A stretch of 64,000 nucleotides of DNA, taken from contig NZ_CP046171.1 in NCBI RefSeq assembly GCF_011801125.1, positions 1 through 64,000 on the forward strand. Direction: 5' to 3'. A program made the position numbers and the translations under genes. The notes below the pieces were generated by a model. That model was not told the DNA's origin, ran no database searches, and saw nothing but the letters and a program-made list of their open reading frames with translations. This document shows positions 1 through 13,819 of the stretch, piece by piece; within the stretch, counting starts at the first letter, position 1; every line of letters begins with the position of its first letter. The stretch is from Nocardia brasiliensis (GTDB taxonomy: Bacteria > Actinomycetota > Actinomycetes > Mycobacteriales > Mycobacteriaceae).

Positions 1-1983
1 ATGGACGACGAGCAGAACGTGTTGGCCACGGTGTGGCCCGAGGTTGTTGCCGAGCTGACCACCGGCTCACCGGACGGCGCCATCCCGCCGGTGACCCGTG
101 CCCAGCAGGCCTGGCTGAAACTGGTCAAGCCGCTGACCGTGGCGCAGGGCTTCGCGCTGCTCTCGGTGCCTTCCTCGCTGGCCCAGGAGGCCATCGAACG
201 CGATCTGCGCGAACCGATCCTGCGCTCCCTCGCTCGCCGCCTCGGTCCCCAGGTAGAAGGCCTCGGCGTGCGCATCGCCGCGCCGACGACGCCGAGCACC
301 GACCGTTCGAGCAACAACCCCCGCCACGCCAGGATGACGAGCAGGCCGGAACGGAGCAGGGACAACGGTTCGCTCGACAACGGCCACCGGGACAACGGCT
401 CCCGCGAGAACGGGCATCCACAGCCGGGCTACCCCGGCACCGAGTACCAGGGCCGCGACGACTACCCGGCGCCCCGCTACGCCCAATCCAACGATTACGG
501 CTCCGAATACCAGGGCAACGCCGAGTACACCGACACCGACTACGCGCCGGAGTATCCGTCCGCTGGCGAGTACGACCGGCCGGACTATCCCCGGGACGAG
601 TACCAGGGCCAGGGCGACTACCCGGCACCGGCCGAATTGCCCCAGTCCCGGCGCGAACCCGCGCCCGCCCCGCGCCGGGAGCCGGGCCTGCCGCCGCGGC
701 GCGAATCCATCCCGCCGGGCCAGGAATCGTTGTTCACCCCCGACCCCGGCCCCGCCACGATGCGCGGACCGGTCCGGGCGCCGGTGCGCGAGGCCGCGCC
801 CGCCGAGGATCCCGGTCTGGCGGCCGCGCACGAGTCGGTGCGCGAGTCCGAGGCCACCCGCGCCGAGCCCGACGACGAGCCCGTGGTCAACGTGCGCAAC
901 TCCTGGCCGACCTACTTCACCAAGTCCCAGGAGACCTCCGCGCCCGCCACCTCCTCGGCCAGCCTCAACGCGAAATACACCTTCGAGACGTTCGTCATCG
1001 GCGCGTCGAATCGCTTCGCGCACGCCGCGGCGGTCGCCATCGCCGAGGCGCCCGCCCGCGCTTACAACCCGCTGTTCGTCTGGGGCGCTTCAGGTTTGGG
1101 CAAGACGCATCTACTACACGCGGCGGGCCACTATGCCCAGCGGCTCTTTCCCGGCATGCGGGTGAAGTACGTCTCGACCGAAGAGTTCACCAACGACTTC
1201 ATCAACAGCCTGCGCGACGACCGCAAGGTGGCCTTCAAGCGCCGCTACCGCGAGACCGACATCCTGCTGGTCGACGACATCCAGTTCATCGAGGGCAAGG
1301 AAGGCATCCAGGAGGAGTTCTTCCACACCTTCAATACCCTGCACAACGCCAACAAGCAGATCGTCGTCTCCTCAGACCGGCCGCCCAAGCAGCTGGCCAC
1401 GCTGGAGGAACGGCTGCGGACCCGGTTCGAGTGGGGCCTGATCACCGATGTGCAGCCGCCCGAGCTGGAGACGCGCATCGCCATCCTGCGCAAGAAGGCC
1501 AGGATGGACCGGCTCGACGTGCCGCACGATGTGCTGGAACTCATCGCCAGCCGGGTCGAACGCAACATCCGTGAGCTGGAGGGCGCGCTCATCCGCGTGA
1601 CCGCTTTCGCCTCGCTCAACGGTCAGCCGCTGGACCTGCCGCTGGCCGAGGTGGTGCTACGCGACCTGATGCCGGACACCACGGCACTCGAGATCAGCGC
1701 GGCCACGATCATGGCGGTCACCGCGGAGTACTTCAACACCACGCTCGAGGAGCTGACCGGGCCGGGCAAGGCACGTCCGCTCGCGCAGGCCCGCCAGATC
1801 GCCATGTACCTGTGCCGTGAGTTGACCGACCTCTCGCTGCCGAAGATCGGCCAGGCGTTCGGCCGCGACCACACCACGGTGATGTACGCGGAGAAGAAGG
1901 TCCGCAAGGAGATGACCGAGCGCCGCCGCGTCTACGACCACGTGCAGGAGCTGACCGCGCGGATCAAACAACGCTCCCGCTGA
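1..1983 (+). CDS. dnaA: Chromosomal replication initiator DnaA
   Basis: ATP-dependent initiator that binds DnaA boxes, melts oriC and recruits the replicative helicase. Domain I occupies about residues 1-95. A very long linker (about 96-320) precedes the AAA+ domain with Walker A GASGLGKT (362-369) and Walker B LLVDDIQF (422-429). The C-terminal HTH carries the DnaA signature GRDHTTV (621-627). At 660 residues it is about 150 longer than mycobacterial DnaA as I recall it; the excess lies in the linker, which is rich in Tyr, Gly, Pro, Asp and Arg with recurring EYQG and DYP units. The window begins exactly on its ATG. A T-tailed hairpin follows the stop, then the origin and dnaN. Confidence 0.99.
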   Translation: MDDEQNVLATVWPEVVAELTTGSPDGAIPPVTRAQQAWLKLVKPLTVAQGFALLSVPSSLAQEAIERDLREPILRSLARRLGPQVEGLGVRIAAPTTPSTDRSSNNPRHARMTSRPERSRDNGSLDNGHRDNGSRENGHPQPGYPGTEYQGRDDYPAPRYAQSNDYGSEYQGNAEYTDTDYAPEYPSAGEYDRPDYPRDEYQGQGDYPAPAELPQSRREPAPAPRREPGLPPRRESIPPGQESLFTPDPGPATMRGPVRAPVREAAPAEDPGLAAAHESVRESEATRAEPDDEPVVNVRNSWPTYFTKSQETSAPATSSASLNAKYTFETFVIGASNRFAHAAAVAIAEAPARAYNPLFVWGASGLGKTHLLHAAGHYAQRLFPGMRVKYVSTEEFTNDFINSLRDDRKVAFKRRYRETDILLVDDIQFIEGKEGIQEEFFHTFNTLHNANKQIVVSSDRPPKQLATLEERLRTRFEWGLITDVQPPELETRIAILRKKARMDRLDVPHDVLELIASRVERNIRELEGALIRVTAFASLNGQPLDLPLAEVVLRDLMPDTTALEISAATIMAVTAEYFNTTLEELTGPGKARPLAQARQIAMYLCRELTDLSLPKIGQAFGRDHTTVMYAEKKVRKEMTERRRVYDHVQELTARIKQRSR

Positions 1984-2035
1984 ACTATCCCCAGGCCGAT
2001 CCAGCCAACCGGCCCGCTGCGTTCTACTAACACCT

Positions 2036-2070
2036 GTGCACCGTCCCTGACCAGGGGCGGTGCACTTTTT
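2036..2070 (+). terminator. dnaA rho-independent terminator
   Basis: GTGCACCG (2036-2043) pairs with CGGTGCAC (2058-2065), directly followed by five T (2066-2070). It lies 52 bp after the dnaA stop and isolates dnaA transcription from the origin. Confidence 0.85.
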
Positions 2071-2074
2071 GCCC

Positions 2075-2117
2075 TGTGGATTCCTCGAGGAATCCTTGTG
2101 GAGTCCTCGAGGAATCC
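2075..2117. repeat. oriC 21-bp unit, tandem pair 1
   Basis: Two copies, 2075-2095 and 2097-2117, of a unit made of TGTGGA, then T or G, then TCCTCGAGGAATCC. They start 22 bp apart, about two helical turns. The core is a perfect palindrome around CTCGAG, and the left end is the TGTGGA half of a DnaA box. Confidence 0.85.
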
Positions 2118-2249
2118 ACCGGTTTGTGCACCGATCCACTAACAGGTGTGGGGATGGCGGTCGCGGCGTCCGCTAACAGGGTTCGGTCCACAGTTTCCCC
2201 AACCGATCTTGCACACAGGGGCTGACCAGCCAGGAGGCCCGTACGGGGT

Positions 2250-2292
2250 TGTGGATTCCTCGAGGAGTCCATGTGGAGTCCTCGAGGAATCC
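2250..2292. repeat. oriC 21-bp unit, tandem pair 2
   Basis: Copies 3 (2250-2270) and 4 (2272-2292) of the same unit, again with 22-bp spacing. Copy 3 ends GGAGTCC instead of GGAATCC. Copy 4 runs straight into another CTCGAG and the DnaA box TTGTCCACG (2298-2306). Further isolated CTCGAG sites lie at 2352, 2363 and 2417. Confidence 0.85.
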
Positions 2293-2483
2293 TCGAGTTG
2301 TCCACGCGTCGGTACACACGTGTGAACAACTCGGTGAATTCGGTGGAACAACTCGAGGAGCACTCGAGGATGAATGTGGGACAACTTCGGAACTCCACAG
2401 ACGCCGCTCGTTCATCCTCGAGACACTCCCCGGTCATCCCCATGGCACCACGCCCACTGACCAGCGAATACGGCGTCAGTACA

Positions 2484-2530
2484 CAGATTCCACAGTGCCT
2501 ACTACTACTTCAGTTCTTCTTCTAGAAGAA
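2484..2530 (+). other. Predicted origin unwinding element (DnaA-trio region)
   Basis: A weak DnaA box (GATTCCACA) and a short GC patch are followed by top-strand CTACTACTACTT (2499-2510). Its complement reads 3'-GAT GAT GAT GAA, matching the DnaA-trio pattern described in Bacillus. Next come an A/T-rich stretch and the palindrome TTCTTCTAGAAGAA (2517-2530). The order box, GC patch, trios, A/T-rich DNA is that of the known basal unwinding system; function here is inferred. Confidence 0.55.
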
Positions 2531-2982
2531 CTCTCTTGAAAACAGGCTGTGTGGAAAGTCGGTTGGGGAGCTGCGGTTCGCGAGCGCTCTCGTCCCCAGG
2601 CAAGGAGAAGCCGCGAACCGATTCGTGGACAGTCCTACCCGCACCCACCGACAGGTTCCGGAATCAACGGACCAGAGGACCGGTTTCGCGAGCGCACCGC
2701 GGCCGCACCGAAACAGCGGTCCGCGCATTACCGGTGAAACCGGCTTTCTCGCGGCGCTATTCAGGTCCTGGCGCAACACTCGGATACGGGACTAGCGGGT
2801 CGGACTAGGCCACAGGCGCGGTCGCGGGTACGGTTTGGTGTCGGTCGCCTGTGCCACACTTTTGATGGCGGCCGATCCAGCACCCTTCGCGAACGCACGC
2901 TGATCGAGCCGCCAGGCTTGGAGGGACCAATGTCCGGCCACTGCACAACAGCTCACGGAACTGGGAGAGGACTGATCGGGCG

Positions 2983-4158
2983 ATGGAGCTTGCAAGCATG
3001 AAGTTTCGGGTCGCCCGTGAGGACTTCGCGGAATCCGTTGCCTGGGTGGCACGTAGCCTCCCGTCCCGGCCGCCGGTCCCGGTGCTCGGTGGTGTGTTGC
3101 TCGTCGCCGACGACAGTGGGCTCACCGTCTCCGGCTTCGACTACGAGGTCTCCGCACAGATGCGTGTCTCGGCCGAGGTCGCCGGTCCCGGTGAGGTCCT
3201 GGTCTCCGGCAGGCTGCTCGCCGACATCACCAAGGCCCTGTCGAACAAGCCGGTCGACGTCTCCGTCGACGGCACCCGCGTGCTGATCTCCTGTGGCAGT
3301 GCGAAGTTCTCGCTGCCGACCATGCCGGTCGAGGACTATCCCCAGCTGCCCGAGGTGCCGCAGCAGACCGGCGAGCTCCCGGTGGACGTCTTCGCCAGCG
3401 CGGTGGGCCAGGTGGCCGTCGCCGCGGGCCGGGACGACACCCTCCCCATGCTCACCGGCATCCGCGTCGAGATCGAGGGCGACAAGGTGGTGCTCGCGGC
3501 CACCGACCGCTTCCGCCTCGCCGTGCGCCACATCGAGTGGAAGCCGGCCAACGCCGATATCGAGACCGCGGTGCTCATCCCGGCCAGGACGCTGTCGGAG
3601 GCCGCCAAGACGCTCGGTGCGTCCGATGCCCCGGTCCAGCTGTCGCTGGGCACCGGTACCGGCTCGGACGGCCTGCTCGGCATCGTGAACGCGGGCAGGC
3701 GCACCACCACGCGGCTGCTCGACGCCGAATTCCCCAAGTTCCGTCAGCTGCTGCCGAAGGAACACACCTCGATCGCGACCCTGCAGGTGTCCGTGCTGAC
3801 CGAGGCGATCAAGCGTGTCGCCCTGGTCGCCGAGCGCGGGGCACAGGTGCGCCTGGAGTTCTCCACAGAGGGTCTGCAACTGTCCGCCGGTGGTGACGAC
3901 GCGGGCCGCGCCGAGGAATGGCTCGAGGCCGACTTCCGCGGCGAATCGCTGACCATCGCGTTCAACCCGGGCTACCTCATCGACGGTCTGTCCGCGCTGC
4001 ACGCCGATCGCGTGACCTTTGGGTTCACCACCCCCAGCCGCCCCGCGGTGCTGCTGCCCGCCTCGGACGAGGAGCCGCAGGCCCTCGATTCGGGTGCGTT
4101 CGCGGCGCTGGACAGCCCCTACATCTACCTGTTGATGCCGGTCCGGCTGCCGGGCTGA
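2983..4158 (+). CDS. dnaN: DNA polymerase III sliding clamp (beta subunit)
   Basis: Ring-shaped processivity clamp that tethers DNA polymerase III and other repair factors to DNA. The 391 residues align along their full length with mycobacterial DnaN as I recall it, including FDYEVSA, PMVEDYP-like [50 protein letters not shown] and the C-terminal [10 protein letters not shown]. The ATG at 2983 has GGGAGAGGA about 9 bp upstream; a second in-frame ATG at 2998 (MKFRVARED) is an alternative start. It sits downstream of oriC in the standard position, with recF next after 288 bp. Confidence 0.98.
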   Translation: MELASMKFRVAREDFAESVAWVARSLPSRPPVPVLGGVLLVADDSGLTVSGFDYEVSAQMRVSAEVAGPGEVLVSGRLLADITKALSNKPVDVSVDGTRVLISCGSAKFSLPTMPVEDYPQLPEVPQQTGELPVDVFASAVGQVAVAAGRDDTLPMLTGIRVEIEGDKVVLAATDRFRLAVRHIEWKPANADIETAVLIPARTLSEAAKTLGASDAPVQLSLGTGTGSDGLLGIVNAGRRTTTRLLDAEFPKFRQLLPKEHTSIATLQVSVLTEAIKRVALVAERGAQVRLEFSTEGLQLSAGGDDAGRAEEWLEADFRGESLTIAFNPGYLIDGLSALHADRVTFGFTTPSRPAVLLPASDEEPQALDSGAFAALDSPYIYLLMPVRLPG

Positions 4159-4330
4159 GCACAGGTGCGTGTTCGCGAACCCGGTTCGGTCGTCACCCGC
4201 GGTACGCGCCCGTTCCGTCACGAGCCGCGGCTGTCGTTCGATAGCAGCCGTCGGCCGTCGTCCCCAGACGGGGTCGAACCGATAGCGCGGCCGCGGGATT
4301 CGGCGGTCCGAAGGTGTGCGATGACACATT

Positions 4331-4361
4331 TCATCCACAGGCGGGCGCACCGCTGTGGATG
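4331..4361. promoter_or_regulatory. Inverted DnaA-box-like pair upstream of recF
   Basis: TCATCCACA (4331-4339, one mismatch from TTATCCACA) faces CTGTGGAT (4353-4360). The ATCCACAG/CTGTGGAT arms are perfect 8-bp inverted repeats with a 12-bp spacer. They lie 86 bp before the recF start, so DnaA control of recF is possible. Confidence 0.45.
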
Positions 4362-4446
4362 GCCAGCTAATCCCTCGGTACCTGCGCGGACGCGCCGCGC
4401 GCCGGTCGAATCCGCCGAACTCGTGCAGGCAGGAGCCAGATAGCGG

Positions 4447-5628
4447 ATGTTCGTTCGAGCGCTGTCCCTGCGTGACTTCCGTTCCTGGCATCATGCTGAA
4501 CTCGAATTATCCCCAGGCCGAACGGTTTTCTTGGGATCGAACGGCAACGGCAAGACGAACCTGATCGAGGCGATCGGTTACCTGGCCACCCTCGGGTCGC
4601 ATCGGGTGTCCGCCGACGCGCCGATGATCCGGATCGGCACCGAGCGGGCCAGGATCGGCGCGTCGGTCGTCAACACCGGCCGGGAACTGCGGATCGACGT
4701 CGAGCTGAATCAGGGCAGCGCCAACCGCGCCCAGATCAACCGTTCGCCGGTCCGGCGCACCCGCGAGATCCTCGGCATCCTGCAGACCGTCCTGTTCGCG
4801 CCAGAGGATCTGGCCCTGGTTCGTGGCGACCCCGGCGAGCGGCGCCGGTTCATGGACGAGTTGTGCACAACCCGGCTGCCCAGGCTGGCCGCGGTCCGCA
4901 GCGATTACGACCGCGTGCTGCGGCAGCGCTCCGCCCTGTTGAAATCCGCTGGGCGCCAAGCCAGATCGAAGGCTGACCTGGGCACCCTCGACGTGTGGGA
5001 CGGGCACCTGGCCACCCATGCCTCGGTGCTGCTGGCCCACCGGCTGCAGCTGGTGCACGAGCTGTATCCACATCTCGCGACGTCCTACGCCTCGATCGCA
5101 CCCGAATCCCGGCCTGCCACAATCGGTTACCGCAGCGCCACGCTGCCGCCCGAATTCCTCGATCCCGCAAGGGAACCCCAGCCCGACGACACCGAGGCGC
5201 TGGAGGCCGTCATGCTGCGCGAACTCGCGGCAGCGCGGCCGAAGGAGCTGGAACGCGGTGTGTGCCTGGTCGGTCCGCATCGTGACGAGCTCGACCTGAA
5301 CCTCGGCGCCGCGCCCGCCAAGGGCTTCGCCAGCCACGGCGAGTCCTGGTCTTTCGCGCTGGCGCTTCGGCTCGCCGCGTTCGAGCTGTTGCGCGCCAAC
5401 GGATCCGAGCCGGTCCTGTTGCTCGACGACGTGTTCGCCGAGCTCGATCGGCGCAGGCGCACCGCACTGGCCGCGGTCGCGGCCGGCGCGGAGCAGGTGT
5501 TGATCACCGCCGCCGTGCCGGAGGACGTGCCTGCCGAGCTCGCCGCCGAGCCGCTGCGGGTGGAGACCAGCGGCGGACCGGACGGACGCACCTCGCAGAT
5601 CGGCGCGCCCGTCACACCCCCGCAGTGA
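4447..5628 (+). CDS. recF: Recombination/replication repair protein RecF
   Basis: SMC-like ATPase that with RecO and RecR loads RecA onto gapped DNA at stalled forks. The P-loop GSNGNGKT is at residues 30-37. The C-terminal part has the ABC-type Walker B and D-loop in [13 protein letters not shown], preceded by a signature-like segment ([15 protein letters not shown]). The length, 393, is normal for the family. ATG at 4447 gives the conserved N-terminus [14 protein letters not shown]. Neighbours dnaN and dciA lie on the same strand, as in other Mycobacteriales. No gnd gene is present between dnaN and recF. Confidence 0.97.
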   Translation: MFVRALSLRDFRSWHHAELELSPGRTVFLGSNGNGKTNLIEAIGYLATLGSHRVSADAPMIRIGTERARIGASVVNTGRELRIDVELNQGSANRAQINRSPVRRTREILGILQTVLFAPEDLALVRGDPGERRRFMDELCTTRLPRLAAVRSDYDRVLRQRSALLKSAGRQARSKADLGTLDVWDGHLATHASVLLAHRLQLVHELYPHLATSYASIAPESRPATIGYRSATLPPEFLDPAREPQPDDTEALEAVMLRELAAARPKELERGVCLVGPHRDELDLNLGAAPAKGFASHGESWSFALALRLAAFELLRANGSEPVLLLDDVFAELDRRRRTALAAVAAGAEQVLITAAVPEDVPAELAAEPLRVETSGGPDGRTSQIGAPVTPPQ

Positions 5629-5692
5629 CAAGCGCTTTCGCGTCCCGACGGACCCGCACAGGCAAACACATTCGAATTTCTGCACAGGTTTT

Positions 5693-5707
5693 CCTGTTAT
5701 CAACAGG
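5693..5707. repeat. Palindrome with DnaA-box-like half sites between recF and dciA
   Basis: CCTGTT-ATC-AACAGG is a perfect 6-bp inverted repeat. Its right part contains TTATCAACA, one mismatch from the DnaA box TTATCCACA, and CCTGTGGAG follows at 5710. It may be a DnaA-bound regulatory site for dciA. Confidence 0.35.
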
Positions 5708-5829
5708 TTCCTGTGGAGAACGCGCCGAGTGGAACGTCCGTGCTGGTGCGGCGCACCTCGGCGCACGGTGGTCGTCGGTGCCCTGTCGTACAGTGACTCA
5801 GGCCGTGACCGACCAGAGCGTGAGGAGCC

Positions 5830-6396
5830 GTGGTGACCGATCAACCGCAGCCGGGCGCCGAGCCGGCGGGACCGCAGCCGGAGTTGCGCGGTATAGACCT
5901 GGCCAGGCGCGCGCTCGAGGAGGCCCGCGCGGCCGCGAAAGCGAGTGGCAAGTCCGTCGGACAGGGACGTTCCTCGCCGCAGCGTCGGCTCCGGTCCGGC
6001 CCACGGCGCCGATCCGGCTGGTCGGGGGCAGGCCCTGATTCGCGTGATCCACAGACCTTCGCGTCGCTGACCGGCGCGCTGGCCAAAAGCCGTGGCTGGT
6101 CGGCCAAGGTGGCCGAGGGCATGGTGTTCGGTCGCTGGGCGGGCGTGGTCGGTGAGGACATCGCCGCGCACGCCACCCCGATCACCCTCAAGGACAACGT
6201 GCTGAGCATCGCCGCGGAATCGACCGCATGGGCAACCCAGCTGCGCATGCTGCAGAGTCAGATCCTGGCGAAGATCAACGCCGCGGTCGGACCCGGCGTG
6301 GTGACCTCGCTGAAGATCACCGGCCCCGCGGCGCCCAGCTGGCGCAAGGGTGAGCGCCACATCAAGGGCCGCGGACCGCGCGATACCTACGGATAG
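5830..6396 (+). CDS. dciA: DciA family (DUF721) helicase-operator protein
   Basis: DciA proteins load or activate the replicative helicase DnaB in the many bacteria that lack DnaC/DnaI. The conserved DUF721 core spans about residues 70-160, with [28 protein letters not shown] and [18 protein letters not shown] as hallmark segments. The first 70 residues are Pro/Arg/Ser rich and look disordered, as in the mycobacterial homologue (Rv0004). At 188 residues the length matches. The start is GTG at 5830; GTG at 5833 is an equally good alternative. It sits between recF and gyrB, the usual place. Confidence 0.9.
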   Translation: MVTDQPQPGAEPAGPQPELRGIDLARRALEEARAAAKASGKSVGQGRSSPQRRLRSGPRRRSGWSGAGPDSRDPQTFASLTGALAKSRGWSAKVAEGMVFGRWAGVVGEDIAAHATPITLKDNVLSIAAESTAWATQLRMLQSQILAKINAAVGPGVVTSLKITGPAAPSWRKGERHIKGRGPRDTYG

Positions 6397-6404
6397 GTCG
6401 TCGC

Positions 6405-6418
6405 GTTCCACGTGAAAC
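6405..6418. promoter_or_regulatory. parS-like centromere site
   Basis: GTTCCACGTGAAAC matches the bacterial parS core GTTTCACGTGAAAC at 13 of 14 positions and lies 9 bp after the dciA stop, 4 kb from oriC. ParB would bind here for chromosome segregation. Function is inferred from sequence and location. Confidence 0.7.
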
Positions 6419-9000
<2,582 letters not shown>

Positions 9001-9070
9001 GCCGGTGCGTTTGCCCGCCGGGTGCACACCCGCGCGGCCCCGCGACCGCACCGCCCGCTAAGGAGACTTG

Positions 9071-11593
<2,523 letters not shown>

Positions 11594-11632
11594 ACCAACA
11601 GCGGCGGCAACGAACGGATCTAAGGATTCCCA

Positions 11633-12826
11633 TTGACCACTCCGAATCAGCCGAATGACGAGCGGCACCAGACGAACGGTGTGACCGAGCGGATCGCACC
11701 GTCCCCGATCCCGCCGCGGCCGATCCCGAGGCCGGTCTCCTCGGCGGAGAACGGGCAGCCGGGCGGCGGGCAGTCGAACGGCGGCCAACAGGGTGGTGCG
11801 CAGTCCGCGGGCAGCCAGCAGGGCGGGCAACCGCACGGTGGCCAGCCCGCCGGTGCGCGTCCGGGCGGGCCGCAAGCGGGTGCTCAGCCGGGTGGTGCGC
11901 CGCAGGGCGGACAGCCCCGTGAAATGCCGGACCAGCAAAGCGATTTCGCGAACAAGCAGGCCGGCGCCGAGCAGGTGCCCGGTCAAGGCGGCCAAGAAGG
12001 GTTCGACCAGACTGTCCGCATGAACAACTCAGAGTCCGGTGCGTCCCAGGCCGGGGATCAAGCCGGCGGCAACGGCGGTGGCCAATCGTCGTTCCAGGAA
12101 GGTTGGTCGCAACTCCCGCAGCGGGAGCCGCAGTCCAACCTGTACCGGCCCGGCCAGGCACCGGTGACCGGTCGTCCGAGCGGGTCCGGTTCCGGTGGGG
12201 GAGGGGGTCTCGGTGGCGGGGTCACCAACGCCCGCACCACCGCGGACCTCGCCGCCAAGGCGGCCCGCAAGGAAGCGGCGATGGTGAAGTCCGTCGGCAT
12301 CGACGGACCCACCCGCAGCATCGCGCGCCCCGAACTGATCAAGGACATGCCCGACCTGTCCGAGATCCGGCACCCGCTGCCGCCGTCGGCGCCCGAGACC
12401 ACCGGTCCGCAGACTCCGATCTCGCCCGCGGTGCCGGTCGCGGTCGCCGCGGCCGTCGCCACCGGTGAGCCGCTGCGCGCCACCGTGCAGATCCGGCGCA
12501 TCGATCCGTGGTCGACGCTGAAGATCTCGCTCGTTATCAGCGTGGCCATGTTCTTTGTGTGGATGCTCGCGGTCGGTCTGCTCTACATCGTGCTCGAGGG
12601 CATGGGCGTGTGGGAGCGGCTGAACAACACCTTCACCGACATGGTGTCCCAAGACAGCGGGTCGGTCGGCCTCATCGACGCGGGCACCGTCTTCGGCTAC
12701 GCCGGCGTCATCGGCCTGATCAACGTCGTGCTGTTCACCGCGCTCGGCACCGTGGGCACGTTCATCTACAACCAGTGCTGCGACCTCGTCGGCGGCATCC
12801 AGGTAACCCTGGCCGACCCCGACTAG
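11633..12826 (+). CDS. DUF3566 membrane protein (Rv0007-like)
   Basis: Membrane protein found downstream of gyrA in Mycobacteriales; function not established. The start is TTG 11633, with AAGGAT at 11622 as ribosome binding site. The first 180 residues are Gly/Gln/Pro/Ser rich with GGQ-type repeats and probably disordered in the cytoplasm. The C-terminal DUF3566 domain begins near [19 protein letters not shown] and has two membrane segments (about residues 298-325 and 350-378) separated by a loop. At 397 residues it is longer than the mycobacterial protein because of the low-complexity tail. A strong terminator follows. Confidence 0.85.
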   Translation: MTTPNQPNDERHQTNGVTERIAPSPIPPRPIPRPVSSAENGQPGGGQSNGGQQGGAQSAGSQQGGQPHGGQPAGARPGGPQAGAQPGGAPQGGQPREMPDQQSDFANKQAGAEQVPGQGGQEGFDQTVRMNNSESGASQAGDQAGGNGGGQSSFQEGWSQLPQREPQSNLYRPGQAPVTGRPSGSGSGGGGGLGGGVTNARTTADLAAKAARKEAAMVKSVGIDGPTRSIARPELIKDMPDLSEIRHPLPPSAPETTGPQTPISPAVPVAVAAAVATGEPLRATVQIRRIDPWSTLKISLVISVAMFFVWMLAVGLLYIVLEGMGVWERLNNTFTDMVSQDSGSVGLIDAGTVFGYAGVIGLINVVLFTALGTVGTFIYNQCCDLVGGIQVTLADPD

Positions 12827-12841
12827 AACCGGCTCTGCCAG

Positions 12842-12880
12842 ACGGCCGGTGCCGCCCCTGACCCGGGCAGCACCGGCCGT
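12842..12880 (+). terminator. Terminator after the gyrA-DUF3566 block
   Basis: ACGGCCGGTGC (12842-12852) pairs with GCACCGGCCGT (12870-12880), an 11-bp stem followed by a T-rich tail TCTTGTT. Confidence 0.8.
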
Positions 12881-12946
12881 TCTTGTTCGTCGCCACCTTG
12901 TCCCAGCACCACCGACAATCGTTCCGCAGCCGCTCTACCAGCCGTT

Positions 12947-12976
12947 TTGGATGCGGTGGTCGGTGTTGTGTACTCT
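12947..12976 (+). promoter_or_regulatory. Original chromosomal tRNA-Ile promoter, now cut off from its gene
   Basis: TTGGAT (12947-12952), 18-bp spacer, TACTCT (12971-12976), ending 38 bp before the truncated tRNA-Ile. The 17-mer TCTACCAGCCGTTTTGG (12934-12950) overlapping the -35 recurs at the same distance from the intact tRNA-Ile at 23741-23757. Confidence 0.6.
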
Positions 12977-13014
12977 CTACACGTTGTCGCGAACTACGCG
13001 CCACAACAACATAA

Positions 13015-13055
13015 GGGCCTATAGCTCAGGCGGTTAGAGCGCTTCGCTGATAACG
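13015..13055 (+). pseudogene. Truncated tRNA-Ile (5' half) at attL
   Basis: The first 41 nt of tRNA-Ile(GAU), identical to 23822-23862 of the intact gene, stop inside the 3' anticodon stem. After 13055 the sequence diverges into the mobile element. With two more A at 13013-13014 this forms the 43-bp direct duplication that marks the left junction. Confidence 0.93.
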
Positions 13056-13273
13056 CGGTTTCGCGACCAGCGGTAGTCCTAAACAGCCCCGCTGAGCTGC
13101 ACAGACATCCAAACGAGTACTAACGCGTGACAGGCGTTCCCAAGCCTCTCGCTGCTTTTCTGCTGCCTCGATCCCGAAGCGGATAGATCGCCTATCCGCC
13201 GCTTTGGCATGTCTGGTGACTTCCCTTCCCCCTGCTTCCTCGTACTGGCCGTCTCCTACAGTCGGTCGGGCCT

Positions 13274-13304
13274 GTCAACCCCGGAGAGCGGAGCGTGGGT
13301 TGAC
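13274..13304. repeat. Inverted repeat near the left end of the element
   Basis: GTCAACCC (13274-13281) and GGGTTGAC (13297-13304) are perfect 8-bp arms with a 15-bp spacer. A second pair, GCGGATAG (13179-13186) and CTATCCGC (13192-13199), lies 90 bp to the left. They could be integrase, Rep or regulator sites; nothing decides between these. Confidence 0.4.
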
Positions 13305-13382
13305 TGGTTCGGGCGGCTGTTCAGGACAATTGGGCCATGAGGAGGCAGGACCTCCACCGCGGGTGCCTCGACGTGACGAGAA

Positions 13383-13398
13383 GGGGGCCGAAGCCCCC
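13383..13398 (-). terminator. Hairpin behind the small zinc-finger gene
   Basis: GGGGGC-CGAA-GCCCCC lies 6 bp past the stop codon of the leftward gene at 13405. No T tract, as often in actinobacteria. Confidence 0.55.
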
Positions 13399-13404
13399 AG
13401 CCGG

Positions 13405-13569
13405 TCAGCTGTAGTCGTCGGCGGCGGATTCGCGTGCGGCCCAGTAGGCGGCGAGGCAGGGGCCGCAGACGTGGTCGTGCTCGTCGCCGGGGACGTAGAT
13501 CGGGAGGGTGCCGATGGCGGGGTTCGGGCAGTTGGGGGTGGTGCAGGCGAGGGTGCTGGTGGCGGTCAT
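13405..13569 (-). CDS. Small zinc-finger-like protein
   Basis: A 54-residue protein of unknown function. The start is ATG at 13569, supported by GGAGAGGA about 9 bp upstream; the frame remains open further upstream but without a better site. Two cysteine pairs (CTTPNC near residues 9-14 and CGPC near 35-38, flanking a His-rich HDHV segment) suggest a single zinc-binding fold. It is the only gene at the left end of the element transcribed toward attL, and its promoter region is one arm of a large inverted repeat. Confidence 0.6.
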   Translation of the reverse strand: MTATSTLACTTPNCPNPAIGTLPIYVPGDEHDHVCGPCLAAYWAARESAADDYS

Positions 13570-13575
13570 GGTGGG

Positions 13576-13819
13576 GGTTCCTCTCCGGTCGGTGTCGGTG
13601 GATCTGGGCTCGCCCGGACCAGGCCGGTCCCACCCCGGCAAAGGCTCGACGGCGCACGGGAGGTCCCGCGGCTCATCAGGCTATGAACTCGCGCGATCGG
13701 GTTATGGATAGTCCGCCGCGGGGCCTCCCGTGCGTTGTCGACACGTCTTGGCCTTTGCCGGGGTGGGTCCGGTCTGGTACGCCATCGGCAGATTCATCGG
13801 CGCCGTCCGGAGAGGAACC
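13576..13819. repeat. Large imperfect inverted repeat covering a duplicated promoter/leader region
   Basis: Arm 1 (13576-13672) and arm 2 (13715-13819) are about 100 bp each and read as diverged inverted copies around a 42-bp spacer. Shared blocks include GGTTCCTCTCCGG, CCCACCCCGGCAAAGG and GCACGGGAGG. Each arm ends in a ribosome-binding-site-like GGAGAGGAACC pointing outward: arm 1 toward the zinc-finger gene at 13569, arm 2 toward a GTG-started 18-codon frame at 13823. The structure could fold as a long hairpin or serve as a divergent promoter. Confidence 0.7.

Larger units (their letters stand above)
1984..2982. other. oriC: Chromosomal origin of replication (oriC), dnaA-dnaN intergenic region
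   Basis: This 1-kb gene-free interval between dnaA and dnaN is where actinobacterial oriC lies. It holds the dnaA terminator, many TGTGGA/TCCACA half boxes, a near-consensus DnaA box TTGTCCACG (2298-2306), eight CTCGAG palindromes between 2084 and 2422, a DnaA-trio-like stretch (2499-2510) and a 14-bp A/T-rich palindrome (2517-2530). The remaining part to 2982 should hold the dnaN promoter; I did not find a clean one. No open frame here looks like a real gene. Confidence 0.92.

Noticed and set aside
2084..2422. CTCGAG repeats of oriC as a CRISPR-like array
   Set aside because: Units are palindromic, unevenly spaced and lack spacers of constant length; no cas genes nearby.
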